From Dactylis glomerata (Eukaryota; Streptophyta; Magnoliopsida; Poales; Poaceae), in NCBI GenBank assembly GCA_007115705.1, contig QXEO01000823.1, positions 54,050-118,049 of the forward strand: a stretch of 64,000 bases of DNA, given 5' to 3'. A program made the position numbers and the translations under genes. The notes beneath the pieces were generated by a model. That model did not search any database and was not told the origin of the DNA. It was given only the letters and a program-made list of their open reading frames with translations. Each line of letters starts with the position of its first letter. Positions within the stretch are counted from its first letter, which is position 1. Positions 8,379 through 18,496 of this stretch are shown piece by piece.

Positions 8379-11300
8379 TTAGCAGAAGAAAGGTCTTAGG
8401 AGACTGACATTCCAGGGATGCTCCGTCTCCTTGTCAGAGTTATCTGCCTTGTTCTTCCTGGCCTCTTGTGCGTCGATGAGGTAATATGCCCCATGGGGAG
8501 GACAGCTTGTACATGCCTTTGGTGCTTTGGACCAGCCGGAGTACGAGATCTCCTTCGCGAAATGCGAGTGGGCGGATTTTCTGGCTGTGGTATCGTCGCA
8601 GCAGCTGCTGATAGAGCGCTGATCTGGCCAAGGCCTGCTCTCGTGCCTCCTCGAGGAGGTCGATGCCATCTTCGCGAGCTTCTTTTGCTTGCTTCTCTGT
8701 GTACTGGACAACTCTGGGCACATCGAATTCGATATCAGTGGGCAGCACCGCTTCAGCTCCATAGACCAGGAAGAACGGTGTGAAGCCGACAGAACGATTT
8801 GGGGTGGTGCACAGGCTCCAGAGTACTGAGGGCAGTTCTTCAACCCAACAGCCAGCTGAACGCTCGAGAGGCTCGACCAGTCTTGGTCTGATGCCGGCCA
8901 GGACCAGCCCATTTGCTTTGTCCACCTGCCCATTGGACTGAGGATGCGCCACTGATGCCAAATCCAGCCGGATGCTTTTCTGGCCACAGTACTCTGCGAA
9001 GACTCCCTTTGCAAAGTTTGTCCCATTGTCAGTGATGATGCTGTGGGGGACTCCATATCTCGTGATGATCTCGTTGAAGAACTTGATGGTGGACGAGCCA
9101 TCAAGTTTTTTGATTGGCTTTGCTTCGATCCACTTGGTGAACTTGTCCACTGCGACCAGCAGATGCGTCAAGCCCCCGGGTGCTGTTTTGAATGGTCCTA
9201 CCATGTCCAGGCCCCAGACAGCAAATGGCCAAGTGAGCGGGATGGTCTTCAGGGCTGCCGCCGGAGTGTGTCGATGCTTGGAGAAACGCTGGCAGCCGTT
9301 GCAATGCTTCACTAGCCGCTCTGCGTCCTTCCGGGCCGTCGGCCAGTAGAAACCATGGCGGAAGGCTTTAGCCACCAAGGCTCTGGAAGATGCGTGGTGC
9401 CCGCACTCCCCTTGATGTATCTTTCTCAACAGATCTATCCCTTCTTCCGGCTCGATGCACTTCTGGAAAATTCCAGACACGCTACGCTTGTACAGTTCAT
9501 TATTGATGATGGTGTACGCCCGCGCGCGACGTTGAAGTCGCCTAGCTTTCGCTTCGTCTTGAGGCAGGTCTCCAGTGATGAGGTAGTTGGAGAACGGCTC
9601 TGCCCAGGATGGTATCTCCCGTATGTGGAATACACTGGCGACCAGGGGATCAGCAGCCCCCGAGTCCTCCGTCCTGCCGGCTTCGCCTAGTTGGCCGGCT
9701 GTAGTAGCAGGTCCAGAGATGGCAGCCCCCGAGTCCTTCGTCGAGCCGGTCGCGCTGGACGGGCCAGCTGCTTCCTTCAGCCCCGAGGCGGCAGCCCCCG
9801 AGTCCGGTGGCGGCGCCCGAGCCGGAGCTGGGTCTCCGGGCACGCAGATGGAGGTAGACTCCGGTGAAGGCTTGATGGATGGCTTGCAGATGATCTCCAG
9901 CGACACCCCAGCCGGGACGGCTTGCCTGGTGGAGCCGATCTTGGACAGCCGGTCTGCTTCATCGTTGTTTGCCCTTGGGACGTGATGGAACTCGCAGCCC
10001 TCGAAGAATCCACAGAGCTGCTGCACATAGAAGCGGTAGGAGGCCATGTTGGCGTCCTTGGCGTCCCACTCCCCAGAGACCTGGTGCACCACCAGGTCAG
10101 AGTCTCCGAAACAAAGGATCCTCTGGATGCCGATCTCCTTGGCCAGCTTGAGCCCATGCACCAGGGCTTCATATTCCGCGACGTTGTTCGACGCATGGAA
10201 ATGCATCTGCAGTACGTACTGCAGCTTGTCTCCCTTAGGAGAGGTGAGGACGACGCCGGCTCCCACGCCATCGAGCATCTTGGAGCCATCAAAGTGCATG
10301 CGCCAGTGGGTGGAGTCTGGAGCCGGCGGCAGGTACTGGTGCTCTCCCCAATCGGCAAAGAAGTCTGCTATGATCTGGGACTTGATCGTCGTTCTGGGCT
10401 TGTATTGAATGGTGTGAGCTGCAAGCTCAATCGCCCATTTGGCCACCCTACTGGTTGCATCCTTGAACCCTATGATCTCTGAAAGTGGAGTGGTGCTCAC
10501 CACCGTGATAGGGTGCTCCTCGAAGTAGTGCTTCAACTTCTTGGCCGCCATGTACACGCCGTAGGCTACCTTCTGGGAGTGCGGGTAGTTTTGCTTGGAG
10601 AGAGTGAGCACCTCACTCAAGTAGTAGACCGAGCGTTGAACCGGCAGCTCCTTGCCTTCCTCAGTTCGCTCCACCACAATCACGATGCTGATGAGCCGCG
10701 GAGTAGCTGCGATGTAGAGCAGCATTGGTTCTCGTGGAGCCGGTGCTGCCAAGATTGGCGCGGTAGGCAAGGCTCGCTTAAGGTCGTTGAAGGCATCGTC
10801 AGCGCGCTGGGACCAAACGAAATGGTCCGTCTTCTTCATTAGCTGGTATAGTGGCATGGATTTCTTCCTGAGCCGGCTGAGCGAGGCCAAGCATCGAGCA
10901 AACTTTTGCACATCTCTGAGCTGGGTGGGCGGCTCTAGGGCCTCGATGGCTTTTATCTTCGAGGGGTTAGCCTCGATCCCTCGTTGGGAAACGATATAAC
11001 CTAGTAGCTGTCCAGCCGGCACGCCAAAGGTGCACTTCTCAGGATTGAGCTTCATGCGATAGCGCCGCAAGTTGGCAAATGTCTCCTTGAGATCGTCCAG
11101 GAGCGTGCCGCTCTGCTTAGTCTTCACCACCACGTCATCTACGTAGGCGTGTACATTTTGACCAATCTGCCCCCGTAGACATCGCTGCATGGTTCGCTGG
11201 TAGGTGGCTCCAGCGTTCTTCAGGCCAAATGGCATGGTGACATAGCAGTAAGCTCCATATGGGGTGATGAAGGATGTCTTGATCTGATCCGGCTGGTAGA

Positions 11301-11727
11301 GCGGGATCTGGTGATAGCCTGAATAGGCATCCAGGAAGGACAGCAGGTCACAACTGGCTGTGGAATCGATCACCTGGTCGATGCGTGGTAGTGCGAAAGG
11401 ATCTTTGGGGCAAGCCTTATTGAGGCTGGTGTAGTCGATACACATTCGCCAAGTGTTGTTCTTCTTTAGAACCAAGACTGGGTTCGCTAGCCAATCAGGG
11501 TAGAACACCTCCATAATGAAGCCGGCTGCGAGGAGCCGGGCAATCTCCTCGCCAATGGCTTTCCTTTTCTCTTCTGCAAAGCGCCGCAACGGTTGCTTGA
11601 CCGGTTTGGCATCTGGCCGGACGTTGAGTGAGTGCTCAGCCAGCTCCCTCGGCACACCTGGCATGTTCTTTGGAGACCATGCGAAGATGTCCCGATTCTC
11701 ACGGAGGAAGCTGGTGAGCTCGCTTTC
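8379..11727 (-). pseudogene. pol: Element A pol: RT, RNase H, archaeal-type RNase H, integrase
   Basis: The frame runs from the codon after the UAG at 11728-11730. Recognisable in order are RT with FLDAYSGYHQIPL and the catalytic YVDD; an RNase H remnant; a second RNase H of the archaeal type (MHFDGSK, NNVAEYEAL, GDSDLVV, DEADRLSKIGS), a hallmark of the Tat lineage; a linker with three DSGAA repeats; and integrase with an HHCC finger (HH...CNGCQ) and the core LDMVG / TDNGTNF. The third catalytic position reads NGQVDKANG, Asp instead of the usual Glu. Close to the C-terminus a deletion after KLSSPW (near 8490) shifts the frame; the original tail, ending PWNVSLLRPFFC, continues in another frame to 8379. 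A short deletion in the RNase H entry (CLASLSRLRKK) is also likely. The product is probably non-functional. Confidence 0.85.
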
Positions 11728-11735
11728 CTATTTAG
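11691..11735 (-). promoter_or_regulatory. In-frame UAG with downstream hairpin between protease and RT (element A)
   Basis: The complement of 11728-11730 is TAG, in frame with protease upstream and RT downstream. The 45 bp at 11691-11735 are identical to 23304-23348 in E1, whereas flanking DNA is clearly diverged. Nine nucleotides after the stop, CTCAC (sense strand) can pair with GTGAG across an 11-nt loop (11698-11718). Stop readthrough between gag-pro and pol is well known in gammaretroviruses; here it is inferred from position and conservation. Confidence 0.55.
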
Positions 11736-12737
11736 CAGAAAGGCCGGTGCCGATGATGACGTACTTGGATGGGTCGCTCTCGTCCAGCAGGATTTTCTTG
11801 GTATCATTGGTTGGCTTGAACTGCTCCACCGGTGACTGGCGAACCGGCACATCTTGCAGGGCTAGCTCCACGCGATGTAGAACCTGTCGCTTCTCCTCGG
11901 CGATGACCAGTGCCTCTGCCAGCTGTGAGCTGTCCTTGGCGCACGCCAGAGACTTTTTGAAGCTTCCCGAGACTGTAATCACGCCTCTGGGCCCTAGGAG
12001 CTTCATCTTCAGGTAGGCGTAATGCGGCACTGCCATGAACTTTGCCAGAGCCGGGCAGCCAAGCAATGCATGGTAAGGACTGCTGATGTCCACCACCTCG
12101 AACCAGATGGGCTCGCGGCGGCTATTTCCCTTCTCCCCAAAGAGAACCTCCAGCCGCACCTTGCCCAAAGGGTTGCACCAGTGCCCAGGCACGATGCCGT
12201 GGAAGGTGAGCCGGCTCGGTTTCAGCTAAGCAAGCGGGATGCCCAACTTCTCCAGTGAGCTTTGGTAGAGAAGGTTAATGCTGCTGCCACCGTCGATGAG
12301 CACGCGGGAGAACCGGCACGTGTGAGTATCGGAGCGTATGATGGGGTCCAAGACAATAGCGTACTCTCCAGGGCTGGGCATCAGTTGCGGATGGTCTTCG
12401 CGTCCCCAGGTGATGGCCGCCTCAGACCAGTGCATGAACTGGGGCTCTGTAGGCATGACGGCATTCACCTCTGCCTCGTGCCAAAGGTCATTCCTTTTGT
12501 CTTTGCCCAGGGTAGTGAAGATGTGATATTGCTCAACATCCGCCGAAAGTCCTCCTCGCCTTGATCCGGATCATCCGCAGCTGGCTCATGCTGCTGGTCC
12601 TCCTGACCTCCCGCCGGCTGCGCTTGCAGGCCTCCAGGGAGCTGCCGAGCGCGCTGCTCCAGCTCTCTCATGAAGCGGCACTGACGCGTGGAGTAGGTCG
12701 CTTCCCTGTCGGGGGTGCTGTGGAACATGCAGGGCTG
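11728..12737 (-). pseudogene. gag: Element A gag 3' part and protease (continues from 27818 across E1)
   Basis: Reading on the minus strand after E1: CMFHSTPDREATYSTRQC is the remnant of a CHHC-type knuckle (compare CMFH...NHLTRNC in E1) in which the second His is not conserved. Next come the segment HWSEAAITWGREDHP, protease with LIDGGSSINLLY, and the flap-side ALLGCPALAKFMA. Breaks: a frame change between the knuckle part (12465-12728) and the protease part (frame ending at 12226), and an in-frame TAG at 12226-12228 shortly after GIPLA. The final frame (to 11728) ends in ...GTGLSAK before the conserved UAG. Confidence 0.75.
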
Positions 12738-13662
12738 TGTCGTCGTGGTGAAACAACATATGCCATAGGATGGCTTAAATGGGGCCGAACTAGATGCTGG
12801 AGGATTCGGGAGAGGGGAACGAGCTGAAGAGCACGACAGAAAGGAACACGGATCTACCCAGGTTCGGGGCTCTTGTAAGGAGATAACACCCCTACTCCTG
12901 CTCTACTGGTTATATATTTGGATCGATGGAGTATACAACAATGGTGCTTCCAAGCTCTCTGCTAGAGGAGGAAGATGAGCTGCTAAGTGTAAGAACACAG
13001 AGTGACCAACCCTTTACCAGGGCTCCCTATGCCACCTTATATAGTGGTGGCCAGGGTTACAACGGTCATAAGAGACCACGAGACATCAACTACACTCCAA
13101 ATAGGACTTGCTGACGAAGGCAGCGACCCTTGAATTTCTCCCTGATTGCTCTCGATGGGACTTCATATGCCTGTACCTTGTACTTCCTGCACTGTGACCT
13201 TACCTCACTGAGGTAAGCTCGTACTTGTGCACAGTGATGGTAGGTAGGCCACCACTGTGCACCCTGTCACCACGATCTCTCTCCGTACTTGGCAGAACCT
13301 CTCCTTGATTGTAGGGATTGGACACCTTAGCTGACTTATGTATCCCGGATATGACCGTTGGCCATATCCCGGACCTATATGCCGGACCATCGACCTATGA
13401 AGGTCGGGTAATCCGGCACCCTGTTCCTGCACGAGATAACATACAAGTTAGGCCGGCATATCTATATATATGCCGACACTCCACAATAAGTATCCCGGTT
13501 ATACCGACATATCCGGACACCAGCCGGGATATACAAATATGCCGGCCTGGCCGATGCTCTTATATTCCGGCCAGGCCCTTCCTTGGTCAACCGGCATAAA
13601 GTCAACCATAGTCCTTGCATCTTTCTAGTCTCTTGACCCTACCGGGGGTCATCCCCCCGACA
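12738..13662 (-). mobile_element. E1 3' LTR (925 bp)
   Basis: It runs from TGTCGTCGTGGTGAAAC to GGGTCATCCCCCCGACA on the plus strand. The sense TATA box is the complement of TTATATA at 13037-13043. The U3 part is crowded with ATATGCCGG / CCGGCATAT motifs and contains three hairpins (13199-13217, 13227-13262, 13452-13477). The purine tract is seen just outside as the complement of TTAGTCCCCGAAG (13663-13675). Confidence 0.9.
13199..13262. repeat. Two adjacent hairpins in the E1 LTR U3
   Basis: CTTACCTCA-C-TGAGGTAAG (13199-13217) is a 9-bp stem. GTGCACAGTG and CACTGTGCAC (13227-13236, 13253-13262) form a 10-bp stem around 16 nt. Both recur in the 5' LTR (27349-27412). In E3 (57804-57868) the stems persist while the loops differ, and one pair changes G-C to A-T on both sides. 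Confidence 0.7.
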
Positions 13663-14133
13663 TTAGTCCCCGAAGCTGTCGAGGTCCCCCAGTCTTGACC
13701 GAGGGGCCTTGGCAGGTTCAACATATCCTCTTCTCATTATAACCCGGCTCTCCGTTATATCCTGACTATCAGATTATATGCCGGGACATACACCCATATA
13801 CCGGCCACTGTTCCTTCTCCAAAAGTTAATCCGGCCGGCCCTGAGGATATTCCGGTCGGAACTTATTCTCCGGGAAGCCAAGCCGGCATATAGATGAGAC
13901 TTCCTCGAGAAGCCACGCCTGCCAGTTTGCATCGAAACTTGGAACCGTCCTGTCATCTCGAACGGTCACACACGATGTGACGGTTCACAGTGCATTTACT
14001 CCCTGCCATCATTGCCTAGTGGCACGGTTACAGGAACCGCCGCCCCACTCCGTGCCGCCACGTGGCGACTCACCGCCGAAACGGTCGTGGTAGTGGAACA
14101 CTCCCACGATCCCCACGACCCTGGCCTCTTCGG
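13663..14133 (+). promoter_or_regulatory. E1 upstream region of the antisense gene
   Basis: Non-coding DNA between the 3' LTR and the TATA box at 14134, rich in GCCGG/GCCGACAT motifs. Roughly the stretch 13750-14675, meaning this region plus the first untranslated exon, is missing from the E3 copy. Confidence 0.5.
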
Positions 14134-14141
14134 TATAAATA
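14134..14141 (+). promoter_or_regulatory. TATA box of the E1 antisense gene
   Basis: TATAAATA is followed after about 30 bp by pyrimidine-rich DNA suitable for a transcription start near 14165-14175, and then by a GC-rich leader. A leader intron is likely: CG|GTGAGT at 14395 to GATAG at 14685, before the ATG at 14735. Confidence 0.6.
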
Positions 14142-14734
14142 CGGGGGTGGGGGTAAACTTACTCTTTTTACCCCCACACAGCCTTCGTCTTCCTCCACAC
14201 CTCTGCCTCCTGCGCTTCACCACCGAGCCGAGGGACAGCGAAGGGAAGTCGCCGCCGTCGCCCCTCTGCACGCCGGCGCCGACGCTCGACGACGTCCGAC
14301 GTTCCCGTCGACGACGCCGCCGCCGCCTCTTCTCTCTGCAACATTGCTGTGGGATCGAATCTTCCCCTGCACGCTCGCCGCCGGCCAAGCTTCGGTGAGT
14401 TCCTCTTTCTCTGTTCTTGTTCTTCATCCCTCCTGCCTCTCTGTAGCTATACCACGATAGCCCTGCTAGCTTGAATCTGTGGTAGTTTCTCTGCTTGATG
14501 TCTCTTTGACTCGATTTAGCATTGCCAGTGATATCCCTTTGTAGTTCACCGCTGTTCTTCCGTGGTAATTATATCCACGTTTATTTCCGGTTTTAACTGC
14601 CTCGGTAGATCTTCTATTTCTGCTAACATTGGTGAGAGCTGTATGCCGGAGAGACTAACCTCCCTCTTTTCTCCGGCCTTGATAGGATTAACATCACGGG
14701 ACTCCGGCTCTCATGCCTTGTCCCGGCCATTAAG

Positions 14735-15703
14735 ATGGCATCTTCAAGCATGACGGGTACCTCGGCCTCGGAGGAAGATAACTCGGCCCGGGCCCAAGGA
14801 CGCTCCGGCTGGGAGGGGTCGGAGGTCACTCCGGCCGACATATCTTGGGTCACCTCCACCAGGAGAGTGCCGGAGGGAGTTGCATGCCGGCTACCGGCGG
14901 GAGAGACTGCGCCGGCACCCGAACCCGGCGAACGCGTCGTCTTCATCGCCCACTTCGAGCGGGGTTTTAGCCTACCGGCGTCGGACTTCTTCCGGGACGT
15001 CCTCGACACTTACGATCTACAACCTCATCATATCCCGGCCAATGCCTTGATGATCCTCTCCGCCTTCGCTGCCTTTTGCGAAGGCTATGCCGGCATAGAG
15101 CCCCTTACCCAAGGCTGGGCGAAATACTTCCAACTGCGGAAGCAAGTCGTCCAAGAACCGCCCCGGAGCAAGAATGACCCGCCGGAGACGGCCCAGGAGA
15201 AGAAGGACCGCCCCATGACCCTATGCGGCGCGGCCACCATCATGTCCCGGAAGGGCTCGGACTTCCCCAAGGTGGAGCTGCTTGAATCTTGCAAGAAGTG
15301 GCAGAAGAGCTTCTTCTATGTCAAGAACACCACCGACGAGGATATGCTCAACCTGCCGCCATTTGTGGACGAACCACCTTTGGCTATGAAGAATTGGACC
15401 TACAACCCGAAGAACTCGGTGATGCCGGTGAATGCGCTTCACCGGGTTAAGGGCGAGCTCCGGGATGCCGGCCTTACCCCCAATGATCTAGTGGCATGCT
15501 TTATCAGCCGGCGCGTCTCTCCTCTGCAGCGCCGGTCACACAAAATCTGCCAGATGAGTGGACCCATGGACCCCACCCGGCATTCCACACACGAGCTGAC
15601 TCCGGCCGACATTCTGCGGCGGATCAAGGACGTCTGCAAGTCCTCTCAGGCCACCTTTGCCTGGGGACTTGAACCATATAGCCGGGATCGGCCCGCCCCA
15701 ACG
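14735..15703 (+). CDS. E1 antisense gene, coding exon 1 (putative gypsy-type transposon domain)
   Basis: This first coding exon gives 323 codons from MASSSMTGTSASEEDN to SRDRPAPT and stops at a GTAAAT donor at 15704. The protein has HFERGFSLPASDFF, HHIPANALMILSAFAAFCEG and CKKWQKSFFYVKN. This is the pattern of the plant family described in databases as 'putative gypsy type transposon' (PF04195 as I remember it), whose biochemical function is unknown. It lies on the strand opposite to gag-pol. The E3 copy (58421-59389) is co-linear. By hand I count about 60 synonymous and 11 non-synonymous codon differences, so the exon has been kept under protein-level constraint. The start is the first ATG after the leader intron. 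Confidence 0.75.
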
Positions 15704-15855
15704 GTAAATCCTTTGGCCGATACATACTTTCTTGTCCGACATATATATACTTAGGCCGCACACTTCTATTTTCCGATACTTATCATGCTTGATCCGGCAT
15801 ACTTATTGCACCGGCGTATTTCTTGATTCTGACCCCTTGTCTTTGCCTCTCGCAG

Positions 15856-16304
15856 AAGTTCAGCTTCCAGGCCATGGAGAACTCCCGGATCCAGATCGCG
15901 GCAGACCGTACTGCTGCGGATGTTGAAGATCCGGATCATTGGGACAAGCTGCCCCGGAACACCCGTGCTGCCTCTGCCGCGGGTAAGGCCTCTTCATCCC
16001 GGCATTTCACTCAAGACCGGAGTGACGATGACTCCAATGAAGACTGCCAGACGTTTATCTGCCCGACACCTCTTGCTTATGCTTTTCCAGAAACACCTGT
16101 TGCTTACGCCTTTCCAATGCCGTCCTCAGCTATCCCGGACGACATGGTTGTCGACGCCGCCCCTCTGAACCAGGGACCTCCTTCCACCGGTGGACGTTCC
16201 GGCCGGAAGCGAGGCGTGAAGCCCCAACCCGACACACCTCAGCAACAGAAGAGGCAGAAGGTTGGCGTGCCTATTCCGAAGAAACAGAGGCCTGTTGCTG
16301 CGGG
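15856..16304 (+). CDS. E1 antisense gene, exon 2
   Basis: Acceptor CTCTCGCAG at 15855 and donor GG|GTAAGT at 16305; the reading frame joins exon 1 at phase 0 (AAG TTC AGC TTC). The protein continues KFSFQAMENSRIQIAADR, then an acidic stretch (DRSDDDSNED) and a basic, NLS-like C-terminal part (GRKRGVK, KRQKVGVPIPKKQR). The acidic stretch differs between E1 and E3 while the basic part is identical. A nuclear location is inferred from the basic clusters. E3 has the same exon at 59546-59994 and a second intron of the same length (76 bp). Confidence 0.7.
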
Positions 16305-16380
16305 GTAAGTTTCTTTTCCTTGTATTGCCTCCGACATATCTCTTGCTTTGATTACTAACTTAGCATTTTATCTCTTTCAG

Positions 16381-17326
16381 GGCTCCTCTTGCGCCGGAAC
16401 ATGCTTCGAGCACAAGTGCTAGCCCCAACATTGAAAAGCCGGCGGCCGCTGCCACCCCCGACATACCTTCAGCAAGCCATACTACCTCACCGGCGCCGGC
16501 ATCTTCGCCTGCGCCTGACAAGACCACCTCCCCGGCAAAGGACGTTCCTCCGCCGGAACAAGATATCTCTGCCCCCGACGTTCACATGGACTCGGGGGCT
16601 CAACAGGAACCTTCGGCTTCTGATGTCCACATGGACACCGGAGCCCACCAAGAAGCCCCAGACTCCGGCGCGCCCGCCAGCGACGCCGGCACAACCGAAG
16701 ATGCCGGCGCAAGCAACAAGAGCGCTGGCATAGATGACAAAGGAAAAGGCCCGGCCGTGCCGGAAGTCCGGACTATTCCGGAACCTGCCTCTGCTGGCCA
16801 AGCTGCACCGGCCACGCTGGAACAACCTGCCCCCAAGACTCCATCCTCTGAGAAGGCTCCTGCCCCGGCCAAGCCTGCTGCCCCGACCAGGACCTCTGCC
16901 CCGGCCAAGACCACTGCCCCGGTCAAGTCCGGGACTCTCAAGATCCAGCCGATCAAGTCCGGCACACCAGCCGCCACCACTGCTCCTTCTAAAGCGGCAT
17001 CCCGGACCAGCTCTGCCCTGGCCCTGCATCTTGGCAGGGCAGCAACCCGGCCTGGCTATCGGCGCAACTTCTTCGACACGCCAGAACTTGAGGGCATCGT
17101 CCCCCTGGTGACGAAAAGTGATCAGAGCCTTGGGTCTCTCAAGGAGCACTGTGCCAGGTGGAATGACGCCGGCAACATGGACACAGCGGATTCCAGGAGC
17201 AAGAAGATGGCCGAAGCCTCGGCCACTGGCAATCCCTCAGACATCCTAGCCGCGAAGCCCCTTCCGATTGCCTGCGAGCTCCTCAGCCTCCAGCAAAGAC
17301 TTCACCAATTGGCCGATGCCACCAAC
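16381..17326 (+). CDS. E1 antisense gene, exon 3 (Pro/Ala-rich linker and conserved C-terminal part)
   Basis: Acceptor TCTCTTTCAG at 16380; it joins exon 2 at phase 2 to rebuild a Gly codon. Low-complexity repeats of the type HMDSGA / HMDTGA and APAKTTAPAK dominate the first 200 residues. They are followed by a more regular segment (LALHLGRAATRPGYRRNFFD... to LQQRLHQLADATN). The donor is AAC|GTAAGT at 17327. E3 carries the same exon from 60071 until F interrupts it at 60735. The long minus-strand frames here are shadows of the repetitive composition. Confidence 0.65.
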
Positions 17327-17447
17327 GTAAGTCTTCTCTACCTATACACATATCCCCAGTCCCCGAAAATGTCGGATGTCCGGGATACGGACATCCGGGA
17401 TTTTCCAATACTCTTGTAGTTAGCTGCTCTCGAATTAACTGCCGACA

Positions 17448-17642
17448 TATGAGCTCGATCCGAGCTTCAAATCCTAGTCACCGAGAGCCGGGATAGGTGC
17501 GCAGCACCTATGCCGGGTCTTTACCTATTTCACCTTTAATTATTTTTCAAATCCTCTTGACCGAGATATAAGCTCAATCCGAGCTTCAAATCCTAGTCAC
17601 CGAGGGCCGGGATAGGTGCGCAGCACCTGTGCCGGGTCTTCC
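17448..17642 (+). repeat. 119-bp-period duplication in intron 3 with hairpins
   Basis: A ~75-bp block containing CGAGCTTCAAATCCTAGTCA occurs at about 17451 and again at about 17570. Each copy carries a short hairpin: TAGGTGC-GCA-GCACCTA (17494-17510) and AGGTGC-GCA-GCACCT (17614-17628). It lies entirely in the intron between exons 3 and 4. Confidence 0.7.
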
Positions 17643-17728
17643 AAAGAGTGATCACTTGATAGAATCTTCAACTTTAACTGATATGCTAAGTTTCTCTGCT
17701 GATATTCCAAATCCTAACACTTTTGCAG

Positions 17729-17985
17729 CGCATGAACAACACACGGGCCGACATGTATCATGACCTGGTATGCGAGCATCGGAAGTTATCCGACGAGCAT
17801 AGCAAGCTTCGGCTGGAGCTGTCCAAGAGAGGTAAACTTCGCCGACATACCGCTGTATGCCGGATACCTTTCCTCTTTTTACTTTGCAATACTATTCCTG
17901 CCGACACATAACCTTGTGCCGACATTCCTCAGCTGGCACTGAAGAACAAGTCGCGAGCTTCTTAAGAGGGTGAAGGAGCTGACAG
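17729..17985 (+). pseudogene. E1 antisense gene, exons 4 and 5 (frameshift in exon 5)
   Basis: Exon 4 (17729-17831; acceptor TTTTGCAG, donor GAGAG|GTAAAC) encodes RMNNTRADMYHDLVCEHRK, starting a heptad-rich, coiled-coil-like stretch. Exon 5 is bounded by TTCCTCAG (17932) and CAG|GTATGC (17986) but is 53 bp long. One more base would be needed to join exons 4 and 6 in frame, so this copy carries a net 1-bp deletion and all three frames hit a stop. Confidence 0.55.
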
Positions 17986-18093
17986 GTATGCCGGATTCCT
18001 GGAGATATTTTATCTCTTCCGTTGTACTTCAAATCCTTTAACTCTTGCCATTGTTTTCTATCTTCACATTATTTTGACTTCAAATCTTTTCAG

Positions 18094-18387
18094 ATGAGAA
18101 AGCTGGACTGGAAGCACGCCACCAGGACTGTATGCCCTCTGTGGATGTGGCCAAGCAACTGGACGACCGGGATGCCGCTCACAAGGCCGAGGTAGAACAG
18201 TTGAAGGGCCGGATTGCCGAGCTTCTGGAGGAGAAGGAGCAGAGGGAGGGCCAACTGAAGAAGACCCAGGACCTGCTCGTTGCTTCCGAGACTGATGCCT
18301 CCACTGCCCATGCCGAACTGGCTAGCTTAAAGGAGCAAGCGACAAAATGGGAAGTCACAGTCGCACAGCTCAATGCTGACCTCGCCA
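18094..18387 (+). CDS. E1 antisense gene, exon 6 (coiled coil)
   Basis: Acceptor CTTTTCAG at 18093, donor GCCA|GTAAGC at 18388. The translation DEKAGLEARHQDCMPSVDVA followed by AEVEQLKGRIAELLEEKEQR and further Glu/Lys/Leu heptads predicts a long coiled coil, probably for dimerisation. The phase fits exon 7. Confidence 0.6.
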
Positions 18388-18496
18388 GTAAGCTTCAAAT
18401 CCTTTTTCCTTATCCTGCCCGACATATCATGATCCTTTCCGGCACAACCTTTGCGCCGGCACATACTCTTTTGCTAACATCATTCATTTTTCTCAG

